From NCBI RefSeq assembly GCF_007992175.1, contig NZ_BJZT01000028.1, positions 1 to 64,000 on the forward strand: a stretch of 64,000 bases of DNA. The letters are read 5' to 3'. Below, piece by piece: positions 43,191 to 54,930 of this stretch. The position numbers were made by a program, and so were the translations under genes. Numbering within the stretch: the stretch's first letter is position 1; each line of letters begins with the position of its first letter. Below the pieces are notes generated by a model. It was not told the DNA's origin, did no database searches, and saw nothing but the letters and a program-made list of their open reading frames with translations. The DNA comes from Methylobacterium haplocladii (GTDB lineage Bacteria; Pseudomonadota; Alphaproteobacteria; Rhizobiales; Beijerinckiaceae).

Positions 43191-43508
43191 TCAGCGTTGC
43201 CCCGCGTCGATCCGCACGAACGAGCGCAGCGGGCCGGCATCGGTCTGGCTGCGTGTGTCGACCGAGAGCCTGCCGTAACTCGCCGCCGTCGACGGTGAGC
43301 GGACCCGCGCGCCGGCATCGGTGCCGACGGCGATACGGCCCGAGACCCTGATGCAGGTTGTGGTGCCGGGGATGCGCCCGAAGCCGGCGCCCTGCTCCGG
43401 GCACGCTTCCAGCGCGCCTTCCGAAGGCAGCGGCGCGCGCTCGAAAGCCGCCGCCGGAGCCACGGTCATGAGCAGAGCGATTGCGTGGCAGCAGGAGAGC
43501 CGTGCCAT
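43191..43508 (-). CDS. Short porin_2-like secreted protein (mini-porin)
   Basis: This 105-residue protein has a signal peptide (about 1-21, ending AAA-FE). The mature start EACPEQGAGFGRIPGTTTCI followed by RVSGRIAVGTDAGARVRSP matches the N-terminal porin_2 pattern (C-x-x-Y/QGAGF-x-IPGTTTC) of alphaproteobacterial porins. A second stretch, YGRLSVDTRSQTDAGPLRSF, matches the next strand pair. The protein stops there, so the rest of the barrel is missing. It cannot form a 16-strand porin; it may be a stand-alone porin-like family, a truncated remnant or a barrel-associated plug. It is convergent with flbY, separated by 4 bases. Confidence 0.72.
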   Translation of the reverse strand: MARLSCCHAIALLMTVAPAAAFERAPLPSEGALEACPEQGAGFGRIPGTTTCIRVSGRIAVGTDAGARVRSPSTAASYGRLSVDTRSQTDAGPLRSFVRIDAGQR

Positions 43509-43628
43509 GGCGCGAACTCCATCGGGCACCGAGCGATGGCCTCAAGCTAAGCCATCGGATCGGCCGGGCCAAGCGCTTCGCAGCAACGGGTTACGCTCGG
43601 CTTCCAAGTGATGGGATCGGCCTTCCCC

Positions 43629-43719
43629 CGTCATCATGGGTGCAGCGAAGCGACCCAGAGCCAATGTCCCCACCGTTGAAGACATCGCCGTCGGTTGCTT
43701 CGCTGCGCTCGCAACGACG
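43629..43719. repeat. Degenerate palindromic repeat (TGCGAGCGAAGC-type)
   Basis: GTCATCATGGGTGCAGCGAAGCGACC on the left is an imperfect inverted copy of the right end, whose complement begins GTCGTTGCGAGCGCAGCG and ends AAGCAACC. It resembles the genome-wide palindromic elements that carry CTTCGCTGCGCTCGCAA arms. The centre (about 43656-43692) is not palindromic. Confidence 0.45.
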
Positions 43720-43798
43720 AGGAGGGGATGTCCTATTTGGCAGACGATGGATGCCGGGATGGACCGGATCGATCGGCCAACCATCATGTCATTGCAAG

Positions 43799-43827
43799 AA
43801 AAAACCTCCGAGGCGCGCCCCGGAGGT
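43799..43827 (-). terminator. Rho-independent terminator of lon
   Basis: On the minus strand ACCTCCG (43827-43821) pairs with CGGAGGT (43810-43804), and the stem is followed by TTTTTT (43804-43799). It begins 33 bases past the lon stop. Confidence 0.85.
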
Positions 43828-43859
43828 CTTTCGTCGTCGTCTGGTCTCGGATGATCGCC

Positions 43860-46283
43860 TCAGTGAGCGACCACCGCCGCGCCATCGTCCTGGCCCGGCT
43901 TCTTCACTGGCGGAAGAGGCTCGTCCCACTCGATCGCGATCGGCTGACGCACCAGGGCGTGGATCAGGACCTGATCCATCCGGGCGACCGGGATGATGTG
44001 CATGCCGTTCTTCACGCTATCGGGTACCTCGACGAGGTCCTTGGCATTTTCCTCCGGGATCATCACCGTCTTGATGCCGCCGCGAAGCGCAGCGAGCAGC
44101 TTCTCCTTCAAGCCGCCGATCGGCAGGATGCGGCCGCGCAGGGTGACCTCGCCGGTCATGGCGACATCGCGGCGCACCGGGATGCCGGTCAGCGTCGAGA
44201 TGATCGCGGTGGCCATGGCAATGCCGGCCGACGGACCGTCCTTCGGGGTCGCCCCCTCGGGAACGTGGACGTGGATGTCCCGGCGCTCGAACAGCGGCGG
44301 CTCGATGCCGAAATCGATGGCCCGCGAGCGGACATAGCTCGCCGCCGCCGAGATCGACTCCTTCATCACGTCACGCAGGTTGCCCGTGACCGTCATCTTG
44401 CCCTTGCCGGGCATCATGACGCCTTCGATCGTCAGCAACTCGCCGCCGACCTCGGTCCAGGCCAGACCTGTCACCACGCCGACCTGATCGTCGGCGTCGA
44501 TCTCGCCGTAGCGGAACTTCGGCGGTCCGAGGAACTCCGGCAGGGTCTCCGGCGTGCCCTCGACGGTCTTGACCTTATTGATCAGGATCTCCTTCACCGC
44601 CTTGCGGGCGAGGTTGGAGATCTCGCGCTCGAGATTCCGCACGCCCGCCTCGCGGGTGTAGCGGCGTATGAGCATCATCAGGCCGTCGTTGGTGATCGAC
44701 CACTCCTTCGCATCCAGGCCATGCTTCTTCAGCGTGTTCGGGATCAGGTGGCGGCGGGCGATCTCGGCCTTCTCGTCCTCGGTGTAGCCGGCGATCCGGA
44801 TGATCTCCATGCGGTCCATCAGCGGCGCAGGGATGTTCAGCGTGTTGGCGGTCGTCACGAACATCACGTTCGAGAGATCGTAGTCGACCTCCAAGTAGTG
44901 GTCGTTGAAGGTCGCGTTCTGCTCGGGGTCGAGGACCTCCAGCAGAGCGGCCGACGGATCACCGCGAAAATCCATGCCCATCTTGTCGATCTCGTCGAGG
45001 AGGATGAGCGGGTTCGAGGTCTTGGCCTTGCGCATCGACTGCACGACCTTGCCCGGCATCGAGCCGATATAGGTCCTGCGGTGGCCGCGGATTTCGGCCT
45101 CGTCTCGCACGCCGCCGAGCGACATGCGCACGAACTCGCGGCCCGTCGCCTTGGCGATGGACTTGCCGAGCGAGGTCTTGCCGACGCCAGGGGGGCCGAC
45201 GAGGCAGAGGATCGGACCGGTGAGCTTGTTCGCGCGCTGCTGCACGGCAAGGTACTCGACGATCCGGTCCTTGACCTTCTCAAGGCCGAAGTGATCGTCG
45301 TCGAGCATGGCCTGGGCGCCGAGGAGATCCTTCTTGATCTTCGAGCGCTTGTTCCACGGAATGCCGAGCATCCAGTCGAGGTAATTGCGCACGACGGTCG
45401 CTTCCGCCGACATCGGCGACATCTGGCGGAGCTTCTTGAGCTCGCCGGTGGCCTTCTCGCGGGCTTCCTTCGAGAGCTTGGTCTTCTCGATCTTCTCCTC
45501 GAGCTCGGCCAGCTCGTCGCGGCCGTCCTCGCCGTCGCCGAGCTCCTTCTGGATCGCCTTCATCTGCTCGTTGAGGTAGTACTCGCGCTGCGTCTTCTCC
45601 ATCTGCCGCTTGACGCGGGTGCGGATGCGCTTCTCGACCTGCAGAACGGAGATCTCGCTCTCCATCAGCGAGAGCACGCGCTCGAGGCGCGCTGCGACCG
45701 TCGGGATCTCGAGGATCGCCTGCTTGTCCGCGATCTTGACCGCCAGATGCGAACCGACCGTGTCGGCAAGCTTCGAGGGCTCGTCGATCTGCGTGACCGC
45801 GGAGACGACCTCGGGCGAGATCTTCTTGTTCAGCTTCACGTAGTTCTCGAACTCGGAGATCACCGAGCGCGCAAGCGCCTCCGCCTCGACGCGGTCGCCG
45901 AGATCGTCGGCGAGGGTCTCAGCGGTCGCCTCGTAATACTCGTCCGAACGCGTGAAGGCCTCGATCTTGGCGCGGCCGGCGCCCTCGACCAGCACCTTCA
46001 CGGTGCCGTCGGGCAGCTTCAGCAGCTGCAGCACGGATGCGAGCGTGCCGATCGTGTAGATCTGGTCCGTCGACGGGTCGTCGTCGCCTGCGTTGATCTG
46101 CGTGGCGAGCAAGATGTGCCGATCGGTGCGGACGGCCTCCTCGAGGGCGCGGATCGACTTCTCGCGCCCGACGAACAAGGGCACGATCATGTGCGGGAAT
46201 ACGACGATGTCGCGCAGGGGCAGGACGGCATAGGAGCCCGTCGAGCCCGGGACGACCGGCTGGCGCGATTTCGACTGGGTCAT
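43860..46283 (-). CDS. lon: ATP-dependent Lon protease
   Basis: This 807-residue soluble protease degrades misfolded and short-lived regulatory proteins. The N-terminal LON substrate domain starts [21 protein letters not shown] and is followed by a coiled region. The AAA+ module carries [20 protein letters not shown] (Walker A), [11 protein letters not shown] (Walker B) and a downstream sensor arginine. The C-terminal protease has [14 protein letters not shown] with nucleophile Ser near 685 and the catalytic Lys near 728 in [10 protein letters not shown]. The ATG at 46283 is chosen by family comparison; an earlier start at 46412 adds unconserved residues. It is downstream of clpX, separated by a 257-base gap. 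Confidence 0.98.
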   Translation of the reverse strand: MTQSKSRQPVVPGSTGSYAVLPLRDIVVFPHMIVPLFVGREKSIRALEEAVRTDRHILLATQINAGDDDPSTDQIYTIGTLASVLQLLKLPDGTVKVLVEGAGRAKIEAFTRSDEYYEATAETLADDLGDRVEAEALARSVISEFENYVKLNKKISPEVVSAVTQIDEPSKLADTVGSHLAVKIADKQAILEIPTVAARLERVLSLMESEISVLQVEKRIRTRVKRQMEKTQREYYLNEQMKAIQKELGDGEDGRDELAELEEKIEKTKLSKEAREKATGELKKLRQMSPMSAEATVVRNYLDWMLGIPWNKRSKIKKDLLGAQAMLDDDHFGLEKVKDRIVEYLAVQQRANKLTGPILCLVGPPGVGKTSLGKSIAKATGREFVRMSLGGVRDEAEIRGHRRTYIGSMPGKVVQSMRKAKTSNPLILLDEIDKMGMDFRGDPSAALLEVLDPEQNATFNDHYLEVDYDLSNVMFVTTANTLNIPAPLMDRMEIIRIAGYTEDEKAEIARRHLIPNTLKKHGLDAKEWSITNDGLMMLIRRYTREAGVRNLEREISNLARKAVKEILINKVKTVEGTPETLPEFLGPPKFRYGEIDADDQVGVVTGLAWTEVGGELLTIEGVMMPGKGKMTVTGNLRDVMKESISAAASYVRSRAIDFGIEPPLFERRDIHVHVPEGATPKDGPSAGIAMATAIISTLTGIPVRRDVAMTGEVTLRGRILPIGGLKEKLLAALRGGIKTVMIPEENAKDLVEVPDSVKNGMHIIPVARMDQVLIHALVRQPIAIEWDEPLPPVKKPGQDDGAAVVAH

Positions 46284-46505
46284 AAGTGGCTTCCCTCGTG
46301 CTCTGACGCCGGGCATTCGCTCCTCTTTGACGAGCAAGCATCCTGCCACGGGCCGACCGGGCCGCGTATGGTCGGGTATCGGATCGAACGTGTGCGGCTG
46401 GTGGCGCGGCACCGCACCTCGAAAAGGGAGCGTGCGGCCACTGCGCTGGTGCTGAGGTGGCGCTCGCCGCCACCGCTTTCAAGTTTCACATTCGCCGCAG
46501 CGAAC

Positions 46506-46533
46506 GGGCCGTGACGCTGGTGCGGCACGGCCC
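46506..46533 (-). terminator. Stem-loop after clpX
   Basis: GGGCCGTG (46506-46513) pairs with CACGGCCC (46526-46533) around a 12-base loop, 8 bases past the clpX stop. No T run follows, so this is a weak or Rho-assisted terminator. A CTTGAAA heat-shock-like -35 (minus strand, 46483-46477) follows in the lon leader, but I see no good -10. Confidence 0.5.
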
Positions 46534-46540
46534 GGATGTC

Positions 46541-47812
<1,272 letters not shown>

Positions 47813-48037
47813 GTCGGTCTCCGCTCCGCGAGCGCGACGCCGGCAAGGGACGAACGCGCATCGCTCATAGTTAAAGGTATCTGCCTAAAGAAACAGTCAC
47901 CTCGGGGCTTACATCGGTGCCGAAGGAGTCAGAACCACGATGCAATCATGCTGCCGCTTCCGGATCAACCGGCGGAGCACCCCGATCCGTCGCCAAAAGG
48001 ACGCATCGGGCCGCCGCCGGGTTCCCCCGGCCGCAGG

Positions 48038-48664
48038 TCACGCCGCCGCAGGCTCCGGCCGCTTGTGCAGGATGTCGTCGATGATGCCGAACTCTTTGGC
48101 GGCATCGGCGGTCATGAAGTTGTCGCGCTCCAGGCCCTTCTCGATGGTCTCGTAGTCGCGGCCGGTGTGCTTCACGTAGATCTCGTTGAGGCGCCGCTTC
48201 AGCGCCTCGATCTCGCGGGCATGGATCAGGATGTCGGTCGCCTGGCCCTGGAATCCGCCGGAGGGCTGGTGGACCATGATGCGGGCGTTCGGCAGCGAGA
48301 AGCGCTGGCCGGGCTCGCCGGCGCAGAGGAGCAGCGAACCCATCGAGGCCGCCTGACCCGTGCAGAGCGTCGTCACCGGGCAGCGGATGAACTGCATGGT
48401 GTCGTAGATCGACAGGCCCGAGGTCACCACGCCGCCGGGCGAATTGATGTAGAAGGAGATTTCCTTCTTCGGATTCTCGGCTTCGAGGAACAGCAGCTGC
48501 GCGACGATCAACGAAGCGCCGTAATCCTCAACCGGGCCGGTGAGGAAGATGATGCGCTCGCGCAGCAGGCGCGAATAGATGTCGAAGGCGCGCTCACCGC
48601 GGCTCGACTGCTCGACCACCATCGGGACGAGGTTGCTCTGAAAATAGTCGACCGGATCTCTCAT
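48038..48664 (-). CDS. clpP: ATP-dependent Clp protease proteolytic subunit ClpP
   Basis: This 208-residue serine peptidase forms the double heptameric chamber that works with ClpX or ClpA. The catalytic triad is Ser107 in GQAASMGS, His132 in MVHQPSGG and Asp181 in ERDNF. The N-terminal region before [20 protein letters not shown] is short. The ATG at 48664 is preferred because GAGGG lies 7 bases before it; a GTG at 48670 is an alternative. The 124-base gap to tig contains the strong palindrome CGGAGCGA-A-TCGCTCCG. Confidence 0.97.
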   Translation of the reverse strand: MRDPVDYFQSNLVPMVVEQSSRGERAFDIYSRLLRERIIFLTGPVEDYGASLIVAQLLFLEAENPKKEISFYINSPGGVVTSGLSIYDTMQFIRCPVTTLCTGQAASMGSLLLCAGEPGQRFSLPNARIMVHQPSGGFQGQATDILIHAREIEALKRRLNEIYVKHTGRDYETIEKGLERDNFMTADAAKEFGIIDDILHKRPEPAAA

Positions 48665-48788
48665 CGTCACGCCCTCAAGGTCAGGGACCGGCCGGAGCGA
48701 ATCGCTCCGAAGCCGGTGTTACAAGCCAACTACGGCGGTTCTTAACACCGCCTGATCAGGCCCGCCTCCCTGAACCCGGGTGCGGGCC

Positions 48789-50192
48789 TCAGCCGGCGGC
48801 CGTCTCGGTCGCCGCCTCGTTCGTCTCGGCAGGTGCGGCCTCTTCGTCGTCGTCGGCGAAGAGCGTCTCCTTGGAGACCGGCTCTTCGACGAGCGTGACC
48901 TGACCGAGGACGTGGTCGACGACCTTTTCCTCGAACAGCGGCGCGCGAAGCTCGGCGAGCGCCTGCGGATTATTCCGATAGAAGTCGTAGACCACCTTCT
49001 CCTGGCCGGGGAACTGACGCACCCGGGCGAACAGGGCCTGGTTGACCTCCTCGTCGGAGATCTTGATATCGGCCGTCTCGCCGACCTGTGCAAGCACCAG
49101 TCCGAGACGCACCCGCCGCTCGGCGATGGTCCGGTACTCGGCGGTCGCCTTTTCCTCGGTGGTGCCCTCGTCCTCGAAGGTCTTTTCGCGTGTCTTGAGG
49201 TCCTGCTCGACCTGGGCCCAGACGCTCGCGAATTCCTGGGTCACAAGGCTCGGGGGCAGCTCGAAGGCGTACTTTTCGTCGAGGGCGTCGAGCAGCGCCT
49301 TCTTGAGCTTGCGGCGCGACTGCGCCTCGTAGTCGGTGCCGATCGCCTTGCTGACGGCCTCCTTCAGCTTCTCGAGATCGTCCATGCCGAAGCGCTTGGC
49401 GAGCTCGTCGTCGATCACGACCTCGCCCGGCGCCTGGATCGCCTTCACGGTGACGTCGAACTCGGCGTCCTTGCCGGCGAGCTGCTCGGCCTGGTAGCCC
49501 TCGGGGAAGGCGGTCTTGACGACGCGGCTGTCGCCGGCCTTGGCGCCGACGAGCTGGTCCTCGAAGCCGGGAATGAAGCTGTTCGAGCCGAGCTCCAGCT
49601 CGACGTCCTCGCCCTTGCCGCCCTCGAACTCGACGCCGTCGATCTTGCCGACGAAATCGATGGTGACCTTGTCGCCGGTCGCAGCCTCGGCGCCCTCGTC
49701 CTTCGGGGTGAAGTCGCGGTTCTGCTTGGCCATGCGGTCGAGCGCCTCCTGCACCTCCTCGTCGGAGGGCTTGAGGACGGGCTTCGTCAGCGTGACGCCG
49801 GAGAGATCGACGAGCTCGAAGGTCGGCAGGACCTCGAGCTTCACCTTGAAGGCGAGGTCGCCCTTGGCGTCGAGCGCGCGCTCGACGATGTTCTTGTCTT
49901 CGTCCTTCGGGAACTCGATCTGCGGCTCGAGAGCCAGCTTGAGGCTGTTGTCGGCGACGATCTTCTGGTTCGCCTCGTTGACTGCGTTCTGCAGCACGTC
50001 GGCCATGACGGATTTGCCGTAGACCTTGCGCAGATGCGCCACCGGCACCTTGCCGGGGCGGAAGCCCTTGAGCTGGGCCTTGCCCTTGATGTTCGAGAGC
50101 TCGGTGTTCAGGCGATCCTCGAGTTCGCTCGCGGGCAGAAGCACCTGAAACTCGCGCTTCAGCCCTTCGGAAGTCGTCTCGGTCACCTGCAT
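48789..50192 (-). CDS. tig: Trigger factor
   Basis: This 467-residue ribosome-associated chaperone and peptidyl-prolyl isomerase meets nascent chains at the exit tunnel. The ribosome-binding domain has the GFRPGKVP signature at residues 43-50. The PPIase domain shows [20 protein letters not shown] (about 165) and [12 protein letters not shown], and the C-terminal helical chaperone arms end in an acidic Glu/Ala tail. Expected length. It lies upstream of clpP on the same strand, the usual tig-clpP-clpX-lon order. The start is the second candidate; an earlier GTG/ATG at 50228 is in frame but adds unconserved residues. Confidence 0.97.
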   Translation of the reverse strand: MQVTETTSEGLKREFQVLLPASELEDRLNTELSNIKGKAQLKGFRPGKVPVAHLRKVYGKSVMADVLQNAVNEANQKIVADNSLKLALEPQIEFPKDEDKNIVERALDAKGDLAFKVKLEVLPTFELVDLSGVTLTKPVLKPSDEEVQEALDRMAKQNRDFTPKDEGAEAATGDKVTIDFVGKIDGVEFEGGKGEDVELELGSNSFIPGFEDQLVGAKAGDSRVVKTAFPEGYQAEQLAGKDAEFDVTVKAIQAPGEVVIDDELAKRFGMDDLEKLKEAVSKAIGTDYEAQSRRKLKKALLDALDEKYAFELPPSLVTQEFASVWAQVEQDLKTREKTFEDEGTTEEKATAEYRTIAERRVRLGLVLAQVGETADIKISDEEVNQALFARVRQFPGQEKVVYDFYRNNPQALAELRAPLFEEKVVDHVLGQVTLVEEPVSKETLFADDDEEAAPAETNEAATETAAG

Positions 50193-50351
50193 CGTCGTCT
50201 CGTCCGCTTCTCTGAAATTCGTACGCAATGGCTTCGTCCGCCGCGGGCGAACCCGTGACGGGGCGACGGACCGATCCGGGGGTCGGGGGCCGTCTCGACG
50301 CGACCGCGGGTCAGCCCGTCACAGGCCCCTCGGCGGTCACGGCGGCTGGAC

Positions 50352-50436
50352 TGGTGCGGGCGGAGGGGCTCGAACCCCCACGTCTTGCGACACTGGTACC
50401 TAAAACCAGCGCGTCTACCAATTCCGCCACGCCCGC
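50352..50436 (-). tRNA. tRNA-Leu (UAG)
   Basis: Read on the minus strand, GCGGGCG (50436-50430) opens the acceptor stem, which pairs with the 3' CGCCCGC-type end at 50362-50356, followed by discriminator A and CCA at 50354-50352. The anticodon loop TTTAGGT carries TAG for leucine CUA. The 85-base length with an extra arm fits class II leucine tRNA, and GGTTCGAGCC is the T loop. Confidence 0.96.
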
Positions 50437-50607
50437 GGGCACCTGCGAGGAGGCACACGTCCGGCCGCACAGGGGCGGCTCTATAACACGGGCATTCCGG
50501 GCCGCAGCAAAAAACTTCAGGCGTCCGGCGGCCCGGTGGCGGCGGCAGGCACACGCCGTTAAGGAACAGCCGCAGCGTTCCGCTCCTCCATCGCGAACCC
50601 GAGTGCC

Positions 50608-52026
50608 ATGCCGTCACGCAAAGCCCGGTCCGGACCGTCCCGACGCGCCCTCCTCGGAGGCGCCGCCGCGCTCGCCTGGGTACCGCGGCCGGCTTTCTCG
50701 CAAGCAGCGCCGGGCGCGGCGCAGGCGGAGACGATCTGGACGGCCGGCCCCGGCAAGACGCGACTGAAGCCGGAGCCGGCCAAGGAAACCCCGATCTGGT
50801 GCTTCGACGGCAAGTCGGCGCCGCCGGTTCTGCGGATCAAGCACGGCGAGTCCGTGCGACTGAAGCTCGACAACAAAACCGAGAAACCACTCTCGCTGCA
50901 CTGGCACGGCGTGCGGAACCAGAACGCCATGGACGGCGTCGGCGGGGTGACGCAGCCTCCCATCGCGCCGGGCGCGAGCTTCACCTACGCCTTCACGCCG
51001 CCGGATGCCGGCACGTCGGTGATCCGGCCCCTCGTCGTCGGCGGTTCGAGCGAGCCGTCGGGCCGCGGCCTTGCCGGACTGCTCGTCGTCGAGGAGAAGA
51101 CGCCGCCGGCCGTCGACCGCGACCTGAGTTTCCTTTTGCAGGACGTGCGGCTGGAAGAGGATGGCCAGCCGCTGCCGTTCGGACAGGTGTCCTTCGCCGC
51201 TGCCTCGGGCCGGCTCGGCAATCTCGTCACCCTCAATGGCCGGCCGATCCCGGATGCGGTCGAGGTGCCACCGGGAAGCCGCCTGCGCCTGCGGATCGCC
51301 AATGCGTGTAACGCCCGCACGACCCGCATCAGGTTCGATGGGGCCAAGGCCTATGTCGTCGCCGTCGACGGCCAGCCGACCGATACCTTCGAGCCCTTGC
51401 GCGCGACGCTGCCCTTCGCGCCGGGCACCCGCTACGACCTGCTGCTCGACATGCCGGCCGAGGCCGGCGCCGCGGTGACGATCAACGCGCTGATCGGCAG
51501 CGGACTGGCGCTGGCCACCATCACCGCCAATGGCGCGCCGCTCACGCAGAAGCGTCCGGAGATCAAGGGCATCGGCAACAACACGCTGCTGCCGGCCGAG
51601 GTGCGGTTGCAGAACGCGTTCCGCCGCGACCTCGTCCTCACCGGCGGGGCCAAGATCGACACGAACAAGCCGGGCGTCGAGCCGGCCTTCACCGGCGACC
51701 CGACCCGGATCTGGCAGGTCAACGGCGTCAGCGGGACCGCCGGCGCGGCCCCCGCCTTCAGCGTGAAGCGCGGCCAAGTCGTAGTGCTGACGGTCCGGAA
51801 CGACACATCGTTCCTGCAGACCCTGCACGTCCACGGCCACGCCTTCCGCCTGCTCCACCCCCTCGACGACGGCTGGGAGCCCTACTGGCTCGATACCTTC
51901 CAGCTTCTCGACGGAAAGCTCGCCCGCATCGCCTTCCTTGCCGACAACCCCGGCCGCTGGCTGATCAGCTCGACGGTGCTGGAGCGGTTCGATACGGGGC
52001 TGTGGACGAGTTTCGACGTCAGCTAA
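50608..52026 (+). CDS. Multicopper-oxidase-like protein lacking most copper ligands
   Basis: This 472-residue protein is exported by the Tat route (SRRALLGGAAALAW) and has three cupredoxin domains. The first copper motif is kept (LHWHGVRNQ, His98 and His100) and the third is near-normal (TLHVHGHAF, His407, His409, His411). The second motif, normally HSH after GTFWY, reads GTSVIRPLV with no histidine. The last motif, normally HCHxxxH, reads RWLISSTVLERFDTG with no Cys or His. A type 1 copper site and a full trinuclear site cannot form, so oxidase activity is doubtful. SufI/FtsP, an inactive division-related relative, is the best-known analogy. Confidence 0.85.
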   Translation: MPSRKARSGPSRRALLGGAAALAWVPRPAFSQAAPGAAQAETIWTAGPGKTRLKPEPAKETPIWCFDGKSAPPVLRIKHGESVRLKLDNKTEKPLSLHWHGVRNQNAMDGVGGVTQPPIAPGASFTYAFTPPDAGTSVIRPLVVGGSSEPSGRGLAGLLVVEEKTPPAVDRDLSFLLQDVRLEEDGQPLPFGQVSFAAASGRLGNLVTLNGRPIPDAVEVPPGSRLRLRIANACNARTTRIRFDGAKAYVVAVDGQPTDTFEPLRATLPFAPGTRYDLLLDMPAEAGAAVTINALIGSGLALATITANGAPLTQKRPEIKGIGNNTLLPAEVRLQNAFRRDLVLTGGAKIDTNKPGVEPAFTGDPTRIWQVNGVSGTAGAAPAFSVKRGQVVVLTVRNDTSFLQTLHVHGHAFRLLHPLDDGWEPYWLDTFQLLDGKLARIAFLADNPGRWLISSTVLERFDTGLWTSFDVS

Positions 52027-53539
52027 GCGCCAGCAGCCCCGACAGCACCGCCGGCATCAGCTCCGAAATATCCTCGGCGATGAGCCCCGGCCCGTGCCGC
52101 AGCCCCGCATCGCCATGCAGCCAGACCCCGGCGCAAGCGGCCTCGAACGGCGGCATGCCCTGCGCCAGCAGCCCGGCGATCAGGCCGCCGAGCACGTCGC
52201 CGGAGCCTGCAGTGCCGAGATAGGGCGTGCCGTGGTCGTTGATCGCGGCCCGGCCGTCGGGCGCGGCGATGACGGTGTCGGAGCCCTTGAGTACCACGAC
52301 GCCGCCGAGGATCGCCGCCGCGCGCCGGGTACGTTCGAGTTTGTTAAGACCTTCGTCGGTGGCGTCCGTGTTGGCGAACAGCCGGGCGAACTCGCCCTCG
52401 TGCGGCGTCAGCACGGCCTGTGAGTCGCCCTGAGCGATGTGGTCGGCGAGCAGCGGGGCCTGTCCCTTGAAGCTCGTCAGCGCATCGGCATCGAGGACGA
52501 GCTTGCGGCCAGCCGAGGCTGCGACGGCGACGAGGTCGCGGGTCGCCTCTCCGATGCCGAGGCCCGGTCCGATCAGCACGGTGTCGAGGCGCTCGTCGGT
52601 GAGGATGTCGTCGAGGTCGTCGGGGCTGTCGCAGGCGCGCAGCATGATCGCGGTGAGATGGGTGGCGTTCTCGGCCATGGCGCCGCTCGGGGCGACCACG
52701 GTCACCAGCCCCGCCCCGACGCGGAGCGCCGCGCGGGCAGCCAGCCGCGCCGCGCCGGTCTTGAAGGCCGGCCCCGACAGGACGAGGACGTGACCACGGG
52801 TGTATTTGTGGCCCTGCGCGCCGGGCCTCGGAAAAGCGGAGATCCAGAGATCCGGTCCGTTGCGGAAGGCCGCGAGACTGTCGACCGCGAGCCCCGCTTC
52901 CAGAGCCGCTTCGCCAGTGCCGATATCGGCGATGTGGAGCGCGCCGCAGAGCGAGCGTCCCGGCTGGAGCAGGTGACCGGGCTTGAGGGCCACGAAGGTC
53001 ATCGTCTCCGTCGCCGTGACCGCCGCGCCGCGAACCGCGCCGCTGTCGCCGTCGAGGCCGCTCGGCACGTCGACCGCGAGGACGGCTGTTCCGGAGGCGT
53101 CGATCGCGGCGATCAACGCCCGCGCCTCGCCATCGATGTCGCGCGAGAGCCCGGCGCCGAACAGCGCGTCGACGATCAGGTCGAAACCGGAAAGGTCGCT
53201 CCCCGGCCCTGCCGGGTCGACCGGCTGACCCGCTGCCACCCAATCGGTTGCGGCGAGGGCCGCGTCTCCGGAGAGGCCGGCGACCTCCCCCATCCGCCGC
53301 AATACGACGCCGAAACCGGCTCGGGAGAGCAGCCTGCCGGCGACGAAGCCGTCGCCGCCATTGTTGCCCGGGCCGCAGAGGATCAGGATGCGTCCGCCGG
53401 ACGGTGCCAGGGCGCGGACGCGTTCGGCCACGGCAGCGCCGGCGGCCTGCATCAGCCGGTAGCCGGGCATGCCGTCGGCGATCGCGGTTTCATCGACCCG
53501 CCGCATCGCCGCGACCGTGAGCAGGCGGTTGGTCGTCAT
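52019..53539 (-). CDS. nnr: Bifunctional NAD(P)H-hydrate epimerase / ADP-dependent dehydratase
   Basis: This 506-residue two-domain repair enzyme restores NAD(P)H from its hydrated forms. The N-terminal YjeF epimerase domain carries CGPGNNGGDGFVAGRLL, FDLIVDALFGAGLSR and AVDVPSGLDGDSG. The C-terminal kinase-fold dehydratase has GHKYTRGHVLVLSGP, ATHLTAIMLR, LIGPGLGIG, VLTPHEGEFARLF and NDHGTPYLGTAGSGDVLGGLIAGLLAQG. The family length is right. The start is uncertain: ATG 53539 or 53548. It overlaps the oxidase-like gene by 8 bases at their convergent ends. Confidence 0.95.
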   Translation of the reverse strand: MTTNRLLTVAAMRRVDETAIADGMPGYRLMQAAGAAVAERVRALAPSGGRILILCGPGNNGGDGFVAGRLLSRAGFGVVLRRMGEVAGLSGDAALAATDWVAAGQPVDPAGPGSDLSGFDLIVDALFGAGLSRDIDGEARALIAAIDASGTAVLAVDVPSGLDGDSGAVRGAAVTATETMTFVALKPGHLLQPGRSLCGALHIADIGTGEAALEAGLAVDSLAAFRNGPDLWISAFPRPGAQGHKYTRGHVLVLSGPAFKTGAARLAARAALRVGAGLVTVVAPSGAMAENATHLTAIMLRACDSPDDLDDILTDERLDTVLIGPGLGIGEATRDLVAVAASAGRKLVLDADALTSFKGQAPLLADHIAQGDSQAVLTPHEGEFARLFANTDATDEGLNKLERTRRAAAILGGVVVLKGSDTVIAAPDGRAAINDHGTPYLGTAGSGDVLGGLIAGLLAQGMPPFEAACAGVWLHGDAGLRHGPGLIAEDISELMPAVLSGLLALS

Positions 53540-53620
53540 CGGCGGCATTCGGCTCTCTGCTCGCGCATCGCTCAGGCGTTGCCTTTGGAATGGGCCGTTT
53601 CGAACAAACTGCCCGAATGA

Positions 53621-54082
<462 letters not shown>

Positions 54083-54083
54083 G

Positions 54084-54863
54084 ATGGGCGAGAAGGCGAC
54101 AGCCGCCCGCCGCGCCTTCCGCAGCCTGCACGCGCAGGGCTGTTTCGTCCTTCCGAATCCCTGGGATATCGGCAGCCTGAGGCGCCTCGAAGCGCTCGGC
54201 TTTCCTGCGCTCGCCTCGACCAGCGCGGGCTTCGCCTGGAGCGCCGGACTCGACGACAGGGCCATGACCCGCGACGCGGTGCTTGGCCACCTCCGTAACG
54301 TCTGCGCCGCGACCGACCTGCCTGTGAACGCGGACTATGAATCCGGCTTCGCCGACAATCCCGAGGGCGTGGCCACCAACGTGACGCTGGCCATGGCGAC
54401 CGGCGTCGCCGGGTTGTCGATCGAGGATCGCACCGGCGACACGCTCTACGAGACGGCACTGGCGGTGGAGCGGATCGCGGCGGCACGCTCTGCGGTCGAT
54501 GCCGTCGATTCCGAAGCCGTGCTCATCGGCCGCAGCGAGGGGTTTCTGATCGGCCGGACGGACCTCGGGCAGACCATCGACAGGCTCGTCGCGTATGCCG
54601 AGGCCGGAGCGGATTGCCTCTATGCGCCGGGATTTTCCGATCCCGACGACATCCGAGCCATCGTGCGGGCCGTCGCGCCCAAATCCGTCAACGTGCTGCT
54701 GGCGTCGCCGGCGATGCGCGTGGCGGACCTCGCGGACAGCGGCGTGCGCCGGGTCAGCACCGGCAGCCGCCTCGCCTTCGCGGCTTGGGCCGGCTTCGAG
54801 GCGGCGGCACGGATGCTGCTGGAGGACGGCGCGCTGCCGGCCGCGAGCTTCAAGGGCGCCTGA
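54084..54863 (+). CDS. Isocitrate lyase/PEP mutase superfamily protein
   Basis: This 259-residue TIM-barrel enzyme resembles phosphoenolpyruvate mutase-like and carboxyvinyl-carboxyphosphonate mutase-like proteins. The start [20 protein letters not shown] and [12 protein letters not shown], then [32 protein letters not shown] and [13 protein letters not shown], give the metal- and substrate-binding loops. The KRCxH loop of true isocitrate lyase is absent. Function is most often C-C lyase activity on an oxaloacetate-like acid. The ATG begins one base after the glnB stop, so it should be translated with glnB; the biochemical link to nitrogen is unknown. Confidence 0.88.
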   Translation: MGEKATAARRAFRSLHAQGCFVLPNPWDIGSLRRLEALGFPALASTSAGFAWSAGLDDRAMTRDAVLGHLRNVCAATDLPVNADYESGFADNPEGVATNVTLAMATGVAGLSIEDRTGDTLYETALAVERIAAARSAVDAVDSEAVLIGRSEGFLIGRTDLGQTIDRLVAYAEAGADCLYAPGFSDPDDIRAIVRAVAPKSVNVLLASPAMRVADLADSGVRRVSTGSRLAFAAWAGFEAAARMLLEDGALPAASFKGA

Positions 54864-54930
54864 GCGCCATGGCGCTTCGCTGAACCCGCAAAACACTGCG
54901 AGCGATCCCCTGCCGAACCTCAACGACGTC

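Larger units (their letters stand above)
43509..43859. other. 351-base gap with palindromic repeat and lon terminator
   Basis: No gene is supported. A degenerate palindromic repeat fills 43629-43719, and the lon terminator lies at 43799-43827. Nothing else was recognised. Confidence 0.5.

Noticed and set aside
46477-46483. CTTGAAA heat-shock -35 element before lon (minus strand)
   Set aside because: No acceptable -10 element at the right distance could be seen.
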